Below, piece by piece: positions 8,962-16,689 of a stretch of DNA of 64,000 nt; positions within the stretch are counted from its first letter, which is position 1, and each line of letters begins with the position of its first letter. The position numbers and the translations under genes were made by a program. The notes beneath the pieces were generated by a model. That model had not been told where the DNA came from, made no database searches, and saw nothing but the letters and a program-made list of their open reading frames with translations. This DNA comes from Catenulispora sp. EB89 (GTDB taxonomy: Bacteria; Actinomycetota; Actinomycetes; Streptomycetales; Catenulisporaceae), in assembly GCF_041261445.1 (NCBI RefSeq), contig NZ_JBGCCU010000028.1:62001-126000 (forward strand), written 5' to 3'.

Positions 8962-9084
8962 GCTGCAGGCCTCGATCTTCGCGCGCCTAGCTTAGGCCAC
9001 CGACGTGTCCGCTTCGGGCCTGCGGTCGCCCCACGACATGTGCGCCGGATCACCGCGTGGGCGCCGCGACGTACCCTGGTGGTC

Positions 9085-9861
9085 ATGCTGAGCGAACACC
9101 GGTCCGGGCGCCTCGTGGCGTGGGGGAACGCGTGGCTGTCCGGGCACACCAGTCTGGACTCGGCCGCCGAACAGGTCCGCGCGGACGGCGACGAGCCGCA
9201 CCGGGTGGCCGGCGTGCCGGGCGAGGACGCCGAGGTGAGCTGGACCGTCGCGCTGGGCCGGCTGCGCGCCGCCGGCGTCACGGGCTTGCGGCTGGCGCTG
9301 CCCCGGCCCGGCGACCCGCTGGGGCTGAAGGGCCCGGCCGCCTTCAACCAGGCGGCGATCGAGGTCGGCGAGGCGGTGCTGACCGACGGGCCGGCGCTGG
9401 GCATCGTGCCGTCGGTGGCCGGCTACGGCCCGGACGGCGACCGCGGGCACGCGGTGCGCTGGACGGTGACCCCGGTGGAGAGCGGCGCGGCCCCGGTGCC
9501 GACGCTGTCAGAGGCCGAACGCGAGCTGAACGCGGCGCTGCGCGAGGCGGCCGAGGAGCTGGCCCGGCTCGACGTGGCGCGCTGGCGTCCGGAGCTGGCC
9601 GAGTCGCTGGCCGCGATCCGGGGCCACGGCCGCGCGCCGGAGGCGGTACTGGCGCCGGGGTATCCGCCGCGCGCCGTCAAGGTCCTGACCCAGGCGCAGC
9701 GGCTGGCGGCGATCGCCGACCTGGCCAAGCAGGACGAGGGCGGCAGCGTCACGGCGCTGGAGTCCCGGCTGCGGGCCTCGGCGCTGGTCGGCCTGGAGCG
9801 GGTGACGCGGCGGGCGCAGTTGGCGGCGTACCACTCGATCCTGGAGCCCGGCGGGCACTGA
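9085..9861 (+). CDS. Conserved actinobacterial protein of unknown function
   Basis: A 258-aa soluble, Ala/Glu/Arg-rich protein with no recognised catalytic motif. The N-terminal half reads like a small alpha/beta domain (WGNAWLSGHTSLDSAAEQV; LRLALPRPGDPLGLKGPAAFNQAAIEVGEAV). The C-terminal half is helical and charged (ELNAALREAAEELARLDVARWRPE; RLAAIADLAKQDEGG). ATG 9085 was chosen because the open frame upstream overlaps the divergent ABC gene. I recall similar proteins next to such ABC ATPases in streptomycetes, but I cannot verify that here. Confidence 0.75.
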   Translation: MLSEHRSGRLVAWGNAWLSGHTSLDSAAEQVRADGDEPHRVAGVPGEDAEVSWTVALGRLRAAGVTGLRLALPRPGDPLGLKGPAAFNQAAIEVGEAVLTDGPALGIVPSVAGYGPDGDRGHAVRWTVTPVESGAAPVPTLSEAERELNAALREAAEELARLDVARWRPELAESLAAIRGHGRAPEAVLAPGYPPRAVKVLTQAQRLAAIADLAKQDEGGSVTALESRLRASALVGLERVTRRAQLAAYHSILEPGGH

Positions 9862-9869
9862 TCGCCGGC

Positions 9870-10313
9870 TCAGCCCATCGTCAGCGCGGCGAACTCCATC
9901 GCCACCCCGATGGCCAGCACCACCAGCGCCCCGAGTAGTTCCACCCAATCGCGCAGCCTCAGGTCGAAGCGCGAGACCAGGATCCGCTCCGGCCGCAGCG
10001 GGTCGTACCAGAGCCGCACCTGGGCCCCGGTCGCCACGCTCTGGTGCGGCCGGTAGCCGTAGGCGCGGGTGACGACCGGCGGCCCGGTCGGCGCGAAGTA
10101 GCGGACCCGCGGCGCGTTGCGCACCGTCCCGGAGGCGTCGCAGGACACGACCATCCCGATCACCTCGCCCCGCGTCGGCACCCCGACCAGCCGGAGCCGC
10201 AGGCGCGCCAGTCTGCGGGCGCACACGGACAGCCAGAGCACCCCGCCCCCGGTCCAGAACAACCCGGACGCGGCGAGGAACCCGGCGACGAAGGACAGGT
10301 CGTCCGCGGCCAT
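9870..10313 (-). CDS. DUF3592-like membrane protein
   Basis: 147 aa with an N-terminal hydrophobic helix (FVAGFLAASGLFWTGGGVLWLSV), a central soluble beta-rich segment (GEVIGMVVSCDASGTVRNAPRVRYFAPTGPPVV; QVRLWYDPLRPERILV) and a C-terminal helix (ELLGALVVLAIGVAMEFAALTMG). The helix / beta insert / helix layout with G-x-V near the insert start and Y-DP-P near its end matches DUF3592. Function is unknown. It converges on the 258-aa gene with an 8-bp gap. Confidence 0.75.
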   Translation of the reverse strand: MAADDLSFVAGFLAASGLFWTGGGVLWLSVCARRLARLRLRLVGVPTRGEVIGMVVSCDASGTVRNAPRVRYFAPTGPPVVTRAYGYRPHQSVATGAQVRLWYDPLRPERILVSRFDLRLRDWVELLGALVVLAIGVAMEFAALTMG

Positions 10314-10447
10314 GATTCCATGCTAGGTCTGTCACCCCGGGGTGAACCTGTTTAGAGACCGGACATCACCCGTATGGGATACCGGACCGCCCACCACCCG
10401 GACACTCCTCGGCCGTTCCGCGTACCCCGGGTACCGTGGATCACACC

Positions 10448-11833
10448 ATGAACACCGCGCTCGTCCTGCCGCCGCCTGCCGCAACCGTCCTGGTCACCGT
10501 GTACGGCGCCGACCGTCCCGGGGTCACCGCGAGCCTGTTCGCCGCGCTCGAGCCGTTCGACGTCCCGGTGGTGGACGTGGAACAGGTGGTGGTGCGCGGA
10601 CGCCTGGTGCTGGCCGTGCTCGTCGGTGCGCCGACGGAGTCCGACGGCCCCACCGCGCTGCGCCTGGCCCTGCACAGGTGGGCCGCCAAGGAGAAGCTCG
10701 ACGTCGAGGTGGTCACCGGCCTCGGCGACAACCGCAAGCGCCGCGATGGCCGCACGCACGTCACCGTACTGGGCGCCCCGCTGAAGGCGGCCGCGATGGA
10801 GGCGCTGGCGCACGAGATCGCCGAGTGCCACGGCAACATCGACCGCATCGTGCGGCTGGCCAAGTACCCGGTGACCGCGATCGAGCTCGACGTCTCCGGC
10901 GCCGAACCCGACCTGCTGCGCGAGCGGCTGGCCCGGGTCGCGACCGAGCAGCACGCGGACATCGCGGTGCAGCCGGCCGGCCTGAGCCGCCGGGCCAAGC
11001 GGCTGGTGGTGATGGACGTCGACTCCACGCTGATCGAGGGCGAGGTCATCGAAGAACTCGCGGCCCGCGCCGGATGCCTGGACGCGGTCGCCGGGATCAC
11101 CCAGCGCGCGATGCGCGGGGAACTGGACTTCGCCGGGTCGCTCCGCGAGCGCGTGGCCCTGCTCGAAGGGCTCGACGCCGGCGCGCTGGAGGACGTGCGC
11201 GCCTCGGTCCGGCTGATGCCCGGCGCCCGCACGCTGGTCCGGACGCTGAAGCGGCTGGGCTACCTGGTCGGCATCGTCTCCGGCGGGTTCACGCACGTCA
11301 CCGACTCGCTGCGGGACGAGCTCGGCCTGGACTTCGCGCTGGCCAACACCCTGGAGATCGGCGCCGACGGCCGGCTCACCGGCCGGGTGGTCGGGGCGAT
11401 CGTGGACCGCGCGGGCAAGGCCGCGGCGCTGCGGGAGTTCGCGGAGTCGGCCGGGATCCCGGTGACCGACACCGTGGCGATCGGCGACGGGGCCAACGAC
11501 CTGGACATGCTGGCCGCCGCCGGGCTCGGGGTGGCGTTCAACGCCAAGCCGGTGGTGCGGGAGCAGGCGGACACGGCGGTGAACGTGCCGTTCCTGGACA
11601 CGATCCTGTATCTGCTGGGGATCACCCGCGAGGAGGTCGAGGTCGCGGACGCTTCGGAAGAGGCGATAGAGACCGCGCCCGCGGAGGCCGCCGCTCGGTC
11701 GGGTTCGGGTTCGGGTTCGGGGGCTGCCTCCGCGTCGGCCTCGGGACCGACCTTGGAGTCGGGGTCGGCCTCGGAGTCAGGGTCGACCTCGGGGCCTGCG
11801 TCGGCGTCGGCCCGAGTGCAGCCCGCGGCCTGA
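10448..11833 (+). CDS. serB: Phosphoserine phosphatase with N-terminal ACT domain
   Basis: Converts O-phosphoserine to serine, the last step of serine synthesis. The N-terminal ACT region (ATVLVTVYGADRPGVTASLFAAL) probably senses an amino acid. The HAD phosphatase domain has motif I DVDST at residues 190-194, motif II IVSGGFTHV and motif III/IV GDGANDLDMLAAAGLGVAF with a preceding GKAAAL lysine. The last 50 residues are an unusual Ser/Gly/Ala tail encoded by GGTTCG-like hexamer repeats and absent from typical SerB. ATG 10448 is preferred; GTG 10436 is in frame. It ends 5 bp from the convergent sixA. Confidence 0.95.
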   Translation: MNTALVLPPPAATVLVTVYGADRPGVTASLFAALEPFDVPVVDVEQVVVRGRLVLAVLVGAPTESDGPTALRLALHRWAAKEKLDVEVVTGLGDNRKRRDGRTHVTVLGAPLKAAAMEALAHEIAECHGNIDRIVRLAKYPVTAIELDVSGAEPDLLRERLARVATEQHADIAVQPAGLSRRAKRLVVMDVDSTLIEGEVIEELAARAGCLDAVAGITQRAMRGELDFAGSLRERVALLEGLDAGALEDVRASVRLMPGARTLVRTLKRLGYLVGIVSGGFTHVTDSLRDELGLDFALANTLEIGADGRLTGRVVGAIVDRAGKAAALREFAESAGIPVTDTVAIGDGANDLDMLAAAGLGVAFNAKPVVREQADTAVNVPFLDTILYLLGITREEVEVADASEEAIETAPAEAAARSGSGSGSGAASASASGPTLESGSASESGSTSGPASASARVQPAA

Positions 11834-11838
11834 GCGGC

Positions 11839-12345
11839 TCAGCCGCGCGGGGACTCCACCGCCACGATCGAGGCCCCGGCCGGGTCCAGCGTGGCCCAGG
11901 CGCCGTCGAACTCGAGCACGGTCAGCGTGTTCGTCGGGTAGCCGGCGTGGACCTTCGTGACCAGCTCCGGGTTCGCCGCGTCGGCGAGCGCCAGCGCCAG
12001 GTACTGGGTCCCGGGGTTGTGCGAGACGATCATCAGGGTGCCGATGCCCTCGGGCGTCTCGCGGATCACTTCCAGCATCTCGCCCGCCGAGGCGGCGTAG
12101 AGGTCGTCCCGGAGGACGACTTCCGGGCTGGCCGGGAACGCCTCCGCCGCGAGCTCGTAGGTCTCCTGCGTGCGCAGCGCGGTCGAGACCGCGGCCCGGT
12201 CCGGCACGCGGCCGTTCTCCACCAGCCACGCGCCGGTGCGCGGCGCGTCGCGGCGGCCGCGCGCGGTGAGCGGGCGGTCGTGGTCGGCGACGCCGTCGGG
12301 CCACTCGGACTTGGCATGCCGGAGCAGGATCAGGGTGTGCCGCAT
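11839..12345 (-). CDS. sixA: SixA-like histidine phosphatase
   Basis: A 168-aa phosphohistidine phosphatase-family protein. The catalytic RHAKSEW motif is at residues 9-15, with DHDRPLTARGRRDA, the second conserved arginine in ALRTQETYELA, the acidic DDLYAA and the second catalytic histidine in IVSHNPG. Family members dephosphorylate phosphohistidine proteins or small phosphoesters; the substrate is not known. Its ATG overlaps the stop codon of the upstream 68-aa membrane protein (TGATG), so the two are probably translationally coupled. Confidence 0.9.
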   Translation of the reverse strand: MRHTLILLRHAKSEWPDGVADHDRPLTARGRRDAPRTGAWLVENGRVPDRAAVSTALRTQETYELAAEAFPASPEVVLRDDLYAASAGEMLEVIRETPEGIGTLMIVSHNPGTQYLALALADAANPELVTKVHAGYPTNTLTVLEFDGAWATLDPAGASIVAVESPRG

Positions 12346-12551
12346 CAGCCGTTGGCCAGGCCCCAGAAGGACACCGCCACCAGGATCACCATGATCAGGG
12401 CGATCAGGCCCAGGAGCCGGTACATGCTGGTCGCGCCGGCGCCGCGCTGTGCCTCGCGCCACTCGCGCGGCGGCCACTCGGCCTCGGCCGGCGTTTCGGG
12501 CACTGAAATCTCTGGCACGGAGACCGTGGGCTCGTCACTTGCTGCCGTCAT
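12345..12551 (-). CDS. Small single-pass membrane protein upstream of sixA
   Basis: 68 aa: an acidic, Pro/Glu-rich N terminus (about residues 1-35), a basic stretch (REWREAQRGAG), then one C-terminal helix, RLLGLIALIMVILVAVSFWGLANG. No family is recognised. The stop overlaps the sixA start by one base. The layout suggests a cytoplasmic tail anchored near the C terminus. Consistent G/C third positions and tight coupling support it as a real gene. Confidence 0.7.
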   Translation of the reverse strand: MTAASDEPTVSVPEISVPETPAEAEWPPREWREAQRGAGATSMYRLLGLIALIMVILVAVSFWGLANG

Positions 12552-12622
12552 GCTGCCCAGTGTCGCATCGTTGTCCGGGCGGACGCCTGCGGGGTCCCGT
12601 CGTGGCGCCGTTCATCGTTTCG

Positions 12623-12682
12623 TTCAGCTCAGGTGCTGCTTCACTGCTTCGCCGCTGCGCGCTTCAGCTCAGGCGCTGCTTC
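12623..12682. repeat. 40-bp-period duplication of the marR 3' end
   Basis: A 20-bp segment at 12663-12682, containing the last codons and stop of the marR gene, recurs at 12623-12642 with one mismatch. The spacing is exactly 40 bp, and the second stop signal sits at the equivalent position. It looks like a tandem duplication of the gene tail. Confidence 0.8.
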
Positions 12683-13119
12683 GGCTCGACCTCGTCGGCC
12701 AGCTGCTCCAGCACCGGCACGGCGGCCTGCAGCGCCTCCAGCTGCGCGCCGGTCAGCCGCTCCATGCCCTGCACGAGCGCCGCGGTCCGCTGCTTGCGCA
12801 CCTTGGTGATCAGCGCCTCGCCGCCGGGCGTCAGGGTGACCATGAAGGAGCGGCCGTCGTCCGGGTCCGGCTCGCGCTGCACCCAGCCGGCCGCGACCAG
12901 GCCGCTGAGCGTGCGGGTCATCGACGGCGCGGCCACCTTCTCGCGCTGCGCCAGGTCCCCGATCCGGATCGGGGCCCACTTCTCGATCACGAAGAGCGCG
13001 GACAGCTGGGCGAAGCTCGCCTCGGACTGTCGTTGCAGCAGCTGCCTGTTCAGACGCCCCAGCGCCACCCGCAGGCGGGCGGCTACCTCGGTGTCGGGCT
13101 GGGTCGGCGATGAGTTCAT
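12664..13119 (-). CDS. MarR family transcriptional regulator
   Basis: A 151-aa dimeric winged-helix repressor-type protein. The HTH lies at IRIGDLAQREKVAAPSMTRTLSGLVAAGWV, followed by the wing REPDPDDGRSFMVTLTPGGEAL and a C-terminal helix rich in dimerisation-type leucines. ATG 13119 is chosen because GAAGGAC lies just upstream; the frame extends to 13206 without typical MarR sequence. It is 184 bp downstream of an MFS exporter gene on the same strand, which suggests drug-exporter control. A nested palindrome stands between them. The ligand is unknown. Confidence 0.9.
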   Translation of the reverse strand: MNSSPTQPDTEVAARLRVALGRLNRQLLQRQSEASFAQLSALFVIEKWAPIRIGDLAQREKVAAPSMTRTLSGLVAAGWVQREPDPDDGRSFMVTLTPGGEALITKVRKQRTAALVQGMERLTGAQLEALQAAVPVLEQLADEVEPKQRLS

Positions 13120-13248
13120 CGGGTCCTTCACAGGAGCGCGGGACTGAGCCGGCGACGTCGGATGGGTGTCGGTGCGGTGAGGCGGAAGTGGGGCACAGTG
13201 AAACACATTGCCCGACTCACAATCTACCGACCCCCGGCGCCACAGGCC

Positions 13249-13298
13249 GGTCCCACGCCGCGGGTCCCACGTGGGACCCGGCTCACCGGCGTGGGACC
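13249..13298. promoter_or_regulatory. Nested palindrome upstream of marR
   Basis: A perfect 20-bp palindrome CGGGTCCCACGTGGGACCCG at 13261-13280 is flanked by 11-bp inverted arms, GGTCCCACGCC at 13249-13259 and GGCGTGGGACC at 13288-13298. It fills the gap between the MFS stop and the marR start. It could be a MarR operator (the family binds 16-20 bp palindromes) or a cruciform/terminator. Confidence 0.6.
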
Positions 13299-13303
13299 CG
13301 CCG

Positions 13304-15043
13304 TCAGGCGGTCGCCGCCGCGCTCTGTCCGGCGGCCGTCTCCTCCTCCGGCTTCGCCTGCCCGGGCAGCGCCGAGGCCACCGCCCCGATCACCGCCATC
13401 GCGATGGCGAGCCAGAACACGACCATCAGACCGTCGTGGAAGGGGCCGGAGATGAGGTGGGGGAAGAACTCCCGGCCGGTCAGGGTCTGCGCGTTGGCGG
13501 CGGGCAGGGCGTGCAGCGTCGAGGGGCCGAGCAGCTGCTGCATGGGGTTGTAGCCGAGGAAGGCGGCGAACAGCGTCGCCACCGGTGGCAGGTGCGAGAT
13601 CTGCGTCGCGGTCCCGGCCGGCACCCCCTGCGCGGTGAGGCCGCTGGACAGGGTGTGCGGCAGCGAACTGGACAGGCCGGCGACCATGAGCGAGAAGAAG
13701 ATGCCCATGGAGAGCACCATGCCGGCGTTCATGAACGTCGCCCGAGCCCCGGAGGCCGCCCCGCGCATCCGCGTCGGCACGCTGGACATGATCAGCGAGG
13801 TGTTCGGCGCGGAGAACAGCCCGCCGCCGATGCCGTTGAGGAATATGAGTAGGGCGAACACCCAGTAGGAGAAGTCCGTAGGTATCAGGAGCAGGCCGGC
13901 GAACGAGACCGCCATCGCCACCAGACCCCCGGCGGCGAAGACCCGCGGCCCGAATTTGTCGGACAGGTGCCCGGCGATCGGCCCGGCGGCGAGGAAGCCG
14001 AGCGTCAGCGGGATCATGTAGATGCCCGCCCACAGCGGCGTGTCCTTGTAGTCGTAGCCGTGCAGCGGCAGCCAGATGCCCTGCAGCCAGATGATCAGCA
14101 TGAACTGCAGGCCGCCGCGCGCGATCGCGCCGAGCAGGTTGGCGAGGTTGCCGGTACTGAAGTCGCGATTCTTGAACAACGTCATCGGCAGCATCGGATC
14201 GGAGATCTTCGCCTCGATGACACAGAACACGACGATCAGCACGACACCGCCGATCAGCCCGGCGTCGACCCAGGGGTTCGTCCAGCCCTGGGTGTGGCCG
14301 CCGTAGGGCTGGATGCCGTAGGTGATGCCGGCGAGCAGCGAGGTCAGACCCAGGGCGAAGGTGAGGTTGCCCCACCAGTCGATGCGGGCCTTTTGTCGGA
14401 CGCCGGTGTCGTGCAGCGACTTGTAGGCCCACACCGTGCCGATCAGCCCGATGGGCACGTTCACCCAGAACACCGTGCGCCAGTTCCACTCCGACAGCGC
14501 ACCACCGAGCACCAGACCGATGAACGACCCGGCGATCGCGGCGACGATGTTGATCCCCAGCGCCATACCGCGCTGCGCGGCCGGGAACGCGTCGGTGATG
14601 ATCGCCGCCGAGTTCGCCATCAGCATCGCCCCGCCGATGGCCTGGAACACCCGCCACCCGATGAGCCACAAAGCCCCGGTCGCACCATGGAACGGGTCAA
14701 GCGACAGCGCGATCGAGCAGACGGTGAAGACCAGGAACCCGGAGTTGTAGATCTTGACCCGCCCGAACATGTCCCCGAGCCGCCCCAGCGCCACCACGAA
14801 CACGGCGGTGACGAGCATGTAGCCCATCAGCATCCACAGCAGGTAGCTGACGTTCGACGGCTGCAACGGATCGAGCTTGATGCCGTTGAAGATGGCAGGA
14901 AGCGAGATCAGGACTATGGAGGAGTTGATGGTCGCGATCAGCATGCCCAACGTGGTGTTGGACAGCGCCACCCACTTGTAGTGCGGATGGTCGGGCCCGC
15001 GGACGGCCTTCCCAGTCGCGCTGGAAGCTTGTGTCGCAGTCAT
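13304..15043 (-). CDS. DHA2-type MFS exporter (14 TM)
   Basis: About 579 aa with the 14-helix EmrB/QacA plan. Helix 1 contains LGMLIATINSSIVLISLPAIF, motif A is LGRLGDMFGRVKIYNSGFLVF, and motif C-like segments include GINIVAAIAGSFIGLVLGGALSEWNWRTVFWVNVP. A second conserved loop, SDKFGPRVFAAGG, and the C-terminal long loop before the last helix fit the DHA2 group of proton/drug antiporters. ATG 15043 follows a purine-rich GGGCGGGG leader; an in-frame ATG at 15064 lies only about 15 nt from the predicted transcription start. It is followed by marR on the same strand. Confidence 0.92.
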   Translation of the reverse strand: MTATQASSATGKAVRGPDHPHYKWVALSNTTLGMLIATINSSIVLISLPAIFNGIKLDPLQPSNVSYLLWMLMGYMLVTAVFVVALGRLGDMFGRVKIYNSGFLVFTVCSIALSLDPFHGATGALWLIGWRVFQAIGGAMLMANSAAIITDAFPAAQRGMALGINIVAAIAGSFIGLVLGGALSEWNWRTVFWVNVPIGLIGTVWAYKSLHDTGVRQKARIDWWGNLTFALGLTSLLAGITYGIQPYGGHTQGWTNPWVDAGLIGGVVLIVVFCVIEAKISDPMLPMTLFKNRDFSTGNLANLLGAIARGGLQFMLIIWLQGIWLPLHGYDYKDTPLWAGIYMIPLTLGFLAAGPIAGHLSDKFGPRVFAAGGLVAMAVSFAGLLLIPTDFSYWVFALLIFLNGIGGGLFSAPNTSLIMSSVPTRMRGAASGARATFMNAGMVLSMGIFFSLMVAGLSSSLPHTLSSGLTAQGVPAGTATQISHLPPVATLFAAFLGYNPMQQLLGPSTLHALPAANAQTLTGREFFPHLISGPFHDGLMVVFWLAIAMAVIGAVASALPGQAKPEEETAAGQSAAATA

Positions 15044-15073
15044 ACCGCCCCGCCCTTTTGTCATTTACATAGT

Positions 15074-15114
15074 TTAGGCACGCTAAGTTTATGGGTAGCG
15101 AGGAGGGCTGGCAA
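15074..15114 (-). promoter_or_regulatory. Promoter and possible operator of the DHA2 exporter
   Basis: On the minus strand TTGCCA (15114-15109) and TAAACT (15091-15086) are separated by 17 bp, a good vegetative promoter. Immediately downstream, 15086-15074 reads TTAGCGTGCCTAA, arms TTAG/CTAA around 5 bp. A repressor there would block the start site. Confidence 0.5.
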
Positions 15115-15328
15115 GACAGGTATGACGACTGGCGGGGCGATGCGCGGCGGGCACGCGAACGCGGTGCTCGGGCGAGCCGCGACAACGTGGGACTCGACCT
15201 CTCTTATGTCTTATGCGCAAGCTCGGCGGCGCGCTGCCGCACCCGCTCGGCAACGCGACCCGAGGCCGGCTCGGCAGAAGGTAAGGCGGTCGGCAACCGA
15301 GCACCGGCGCGAGTCGCGCAGCGGCCGG

Positions 15329-15448
15329 CTAGTGAGCCGACTTCGAGATTCGCCGACACCATGTGAGTCGAGTTCTGCACCAACGCGCAGGTCGAGCGAG
15401 GGCACACCGCCGTAATTGCGCTGGCAAATCTCGAAGTCGGCTCACTAG
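15329..15448. repeat. 22-bp perfect inverted repeat
   Basis: Positions 15329-15350 and 15427-15448 are perfect reverse complements over 22 bp, beginning CTAGTGAGCC and ending in the matching GGCTCACTAG, with 76 bp between. The arms contain the core GCCGACTTCGAGAT. No open reading frame with transposase features lies between them, and no target duplication is evident. Confidence 0.85.
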
Positions 15449-15464
15449 GTGCTCGGCGGCACAC

Positions 15465-15504
15465 CGGCTCGGCGGCTCGGCGGCTCGGCGGCTCGGCGGC
15501 TCGG
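15465..15504. repeat. 8-bp tandem repeat CGGCTCGG x5
   Basis: Five uninterrupted CGGCTCGG units followed by CGG-rich sequence, about 155 bp downstream of the MerR gene stop. Confidence 0.9.
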
Positions 15505-15658
15505 CGGCGGCAGATTTGCGAGTCGGGCGCGGCTGCGGTGGGCGAACGCAGCTGCTTCGGCGCCGATGCTTTGTTGGCAGTGCGCGGAATGGCGTCGCGC
15601 GACCCGGTCCTCCCCCAGAAGCGGCCGACCGCCCCCTCCGCGGCCGGCCGCCCCGCAC

Positions 15659-16480
15659 CTAGATCGGGTACGCGATGTCGCACACCTCGTCGTCCGGCCC
15701 CGCCGCGTCCCAGTCGGTGAAGTAGACCTCGCGCGGAGAGAGGGTGGCGGTGTGGTCGTTGGTGGTGACCCAGCGGGCCACCGCGTCGAAGGCCGAGAGG
15801 ATCTGCGGGAACGCGACCTGCGCCTTCGTGATGCGCAGGTAGGCCTCGCGGTGGGCCGGTTCCTCGCGGGTCGGGGTGGTCAGGGCGGCGGCGCGGGTCG
15901 GGTCCACGGGAATGCAGACTTCTGCGGGGCCGTCGCTGTCGTGGTTGATTTCGCCGTGGTAGATCACGAAGGGGTTCCCGGCGGGGCCGCCTGCCGGGCC
16001 GGCGGCGGTCAGGAGGCGCATCATCGCCTGGCTGATCCAGGTGGGGAGTTCTTCGGGGGTGAGGTGGCGTTGCTCCGTCAGGACGAGTTGGGCCGGGATG
16101 TCGCGGGTGTGGATTTCCTGGGTCATGGTCAGGCCTCCTTCGTGGCCGGACACCGTTTCGCGGACGCGCGCCGCCAGCCAGCGCTGGGCCGCGAACTTCG
16201 CTTCCGCCTCGTCCCAGTACGTCGCGATCAGCGCGTCGCGCTCGGGCGGCGGGGCTGCCAGGACGCGTGCCACGTCGGGCAGGGGCATGTCCAGGCGGCG
16301 AAGCCAGACGATCAGGCGGGCGTCGGCCAGGGTGCCGACGCGGTAGCGGCGGTAGCGGTTGGCGGCGTCGACCTCGTCGGGGACCAGCAGGCCCTGCTGC
16401 TCGTACAGGCGGAGCGCCTTGGGCGAGAGCCGTGAGCGGCGGCTGAACTCGCCGCTGGTCAGCAGTTCGTCGTCGGGCAT
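15659..16480 (-). CDS. MerR family regulator with GyrI-like effector domain (paralogue 1)
   Basis: A 273-aa regulator. The N-terminal MerR HTH reads TSGEFSRRSRLSPKALRLYEQQGLLVPDEVDAANRYRRY, followed by a dimerisation helix. From about residue 115 there is a GyrI/BltR-type effector domain (HTRDIPAQLVLTEQRHL; PFVIYHGEINHDSDGPAEVCIPV; EEPAHREAYLRI), the fold used to bind hydrophobic or cationic drugs. The ATG at 16480 is preceded by AAGGAC. Its promoter has a MerR-type 19-bp spacer, so autoregulation is likely. An MFS exporter is the next gene upstream, on the same strand. It is a clear paralogue of the protein encoded at 52541. Confidence 0.93.
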   Translation of the reverse strand: MPDDELLTSGEFSRRSRLSPKALRLYEQQGLLVPDEVDAANRYRRYRVGTLADARLIVWLRRLDMPLPDVARVLAAPPPERDALIATYWDEAEAKFAAQRWLAARVRETVSGHEGGLTMTQEIHTRDIPAQLVLTEQRHLTPEELPTWISQAMMRLLTAAGPAGGPAGNPFVIYHGEINHDSDGPAEVCIPVDPTRAAALTTPTREEPAHREAYLRITKAQVAFPQILSAFDAVARWVTTNDHTATLSPREVYFTDWDAAGPDDEVCDIAYPI

Positions 16481-16542
16481 CGCGATTCGGTGTCCTTGTC
16501 GGATCGGTACGGCCGTCCGGTGCGCCGGGCGGCTCGGGATCA

Positions 16543-16573
16543 AGCCTCGGGCCTGCCCCAAGGGCGAGGTCAA
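16543..16573 (-). promoter_or_regulatory. MerR-type promoter/operator (19-bp spacer)
   Basis: On the minus strand TTGACC (16573-16568) is followed by a 19-bp spacer containing the dyad GCCC-TTG-GGGC and then a weak -10, GAGGCT (16548-16543). The long spacer with a central dyad is the hallmark of MerR-activated promoters. The first 20 bases match the promoter of the paralogue at 52469 at 16 positions. Confidence 0.65.
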
Positions 16574-16597
16574 GATATCGCCGCGGGGACGAAACGA

Positions 16598-16628
16598 GGT
16601 GGCCCGGCGCACGAAGCGCCGGGCCACC
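16598..16628. terminator. Hairpin terminator after the MFS gene
   Basis: Perfect 13-bp stem GGTGGCCCGGCGC (16598-16610) with its complement (16616-16628) and an ACGAA loop. It lies 61 bp past the stop of the MFS gene and ahead of the MerR promoter. TCGTTTC follows on the minus strand, and TTCTTC on the plus strand. Confidence 0.8.
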
Positions 16629-16689
16629 TTCTTCGGATCCCCCTCGGATCCCCCGATCCCCCGCAGTCCTGTGAGACGGCGGCGCGGCG

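Larger units (their letters stand above)
15115..15658. other. Gene-free, repeat-containing intergenic region
   Basis: No convincing gene is seen between the DHA2 exporter promoter and the MerR gene stop. Short open frames here have no recognisable protein features. The region holds a 22-bp inverted repeat and an 8-bp tandem array, listed separately. Confidence 0.6.

Noticed and set aside
15091-15366. Short plus-strand frame in the gene-free region
   Set aside because: Low-complexity Arg/Ala composition, starts within the promoter of the exporter and overlaps the inverted repeat. No ribosome site or domain.
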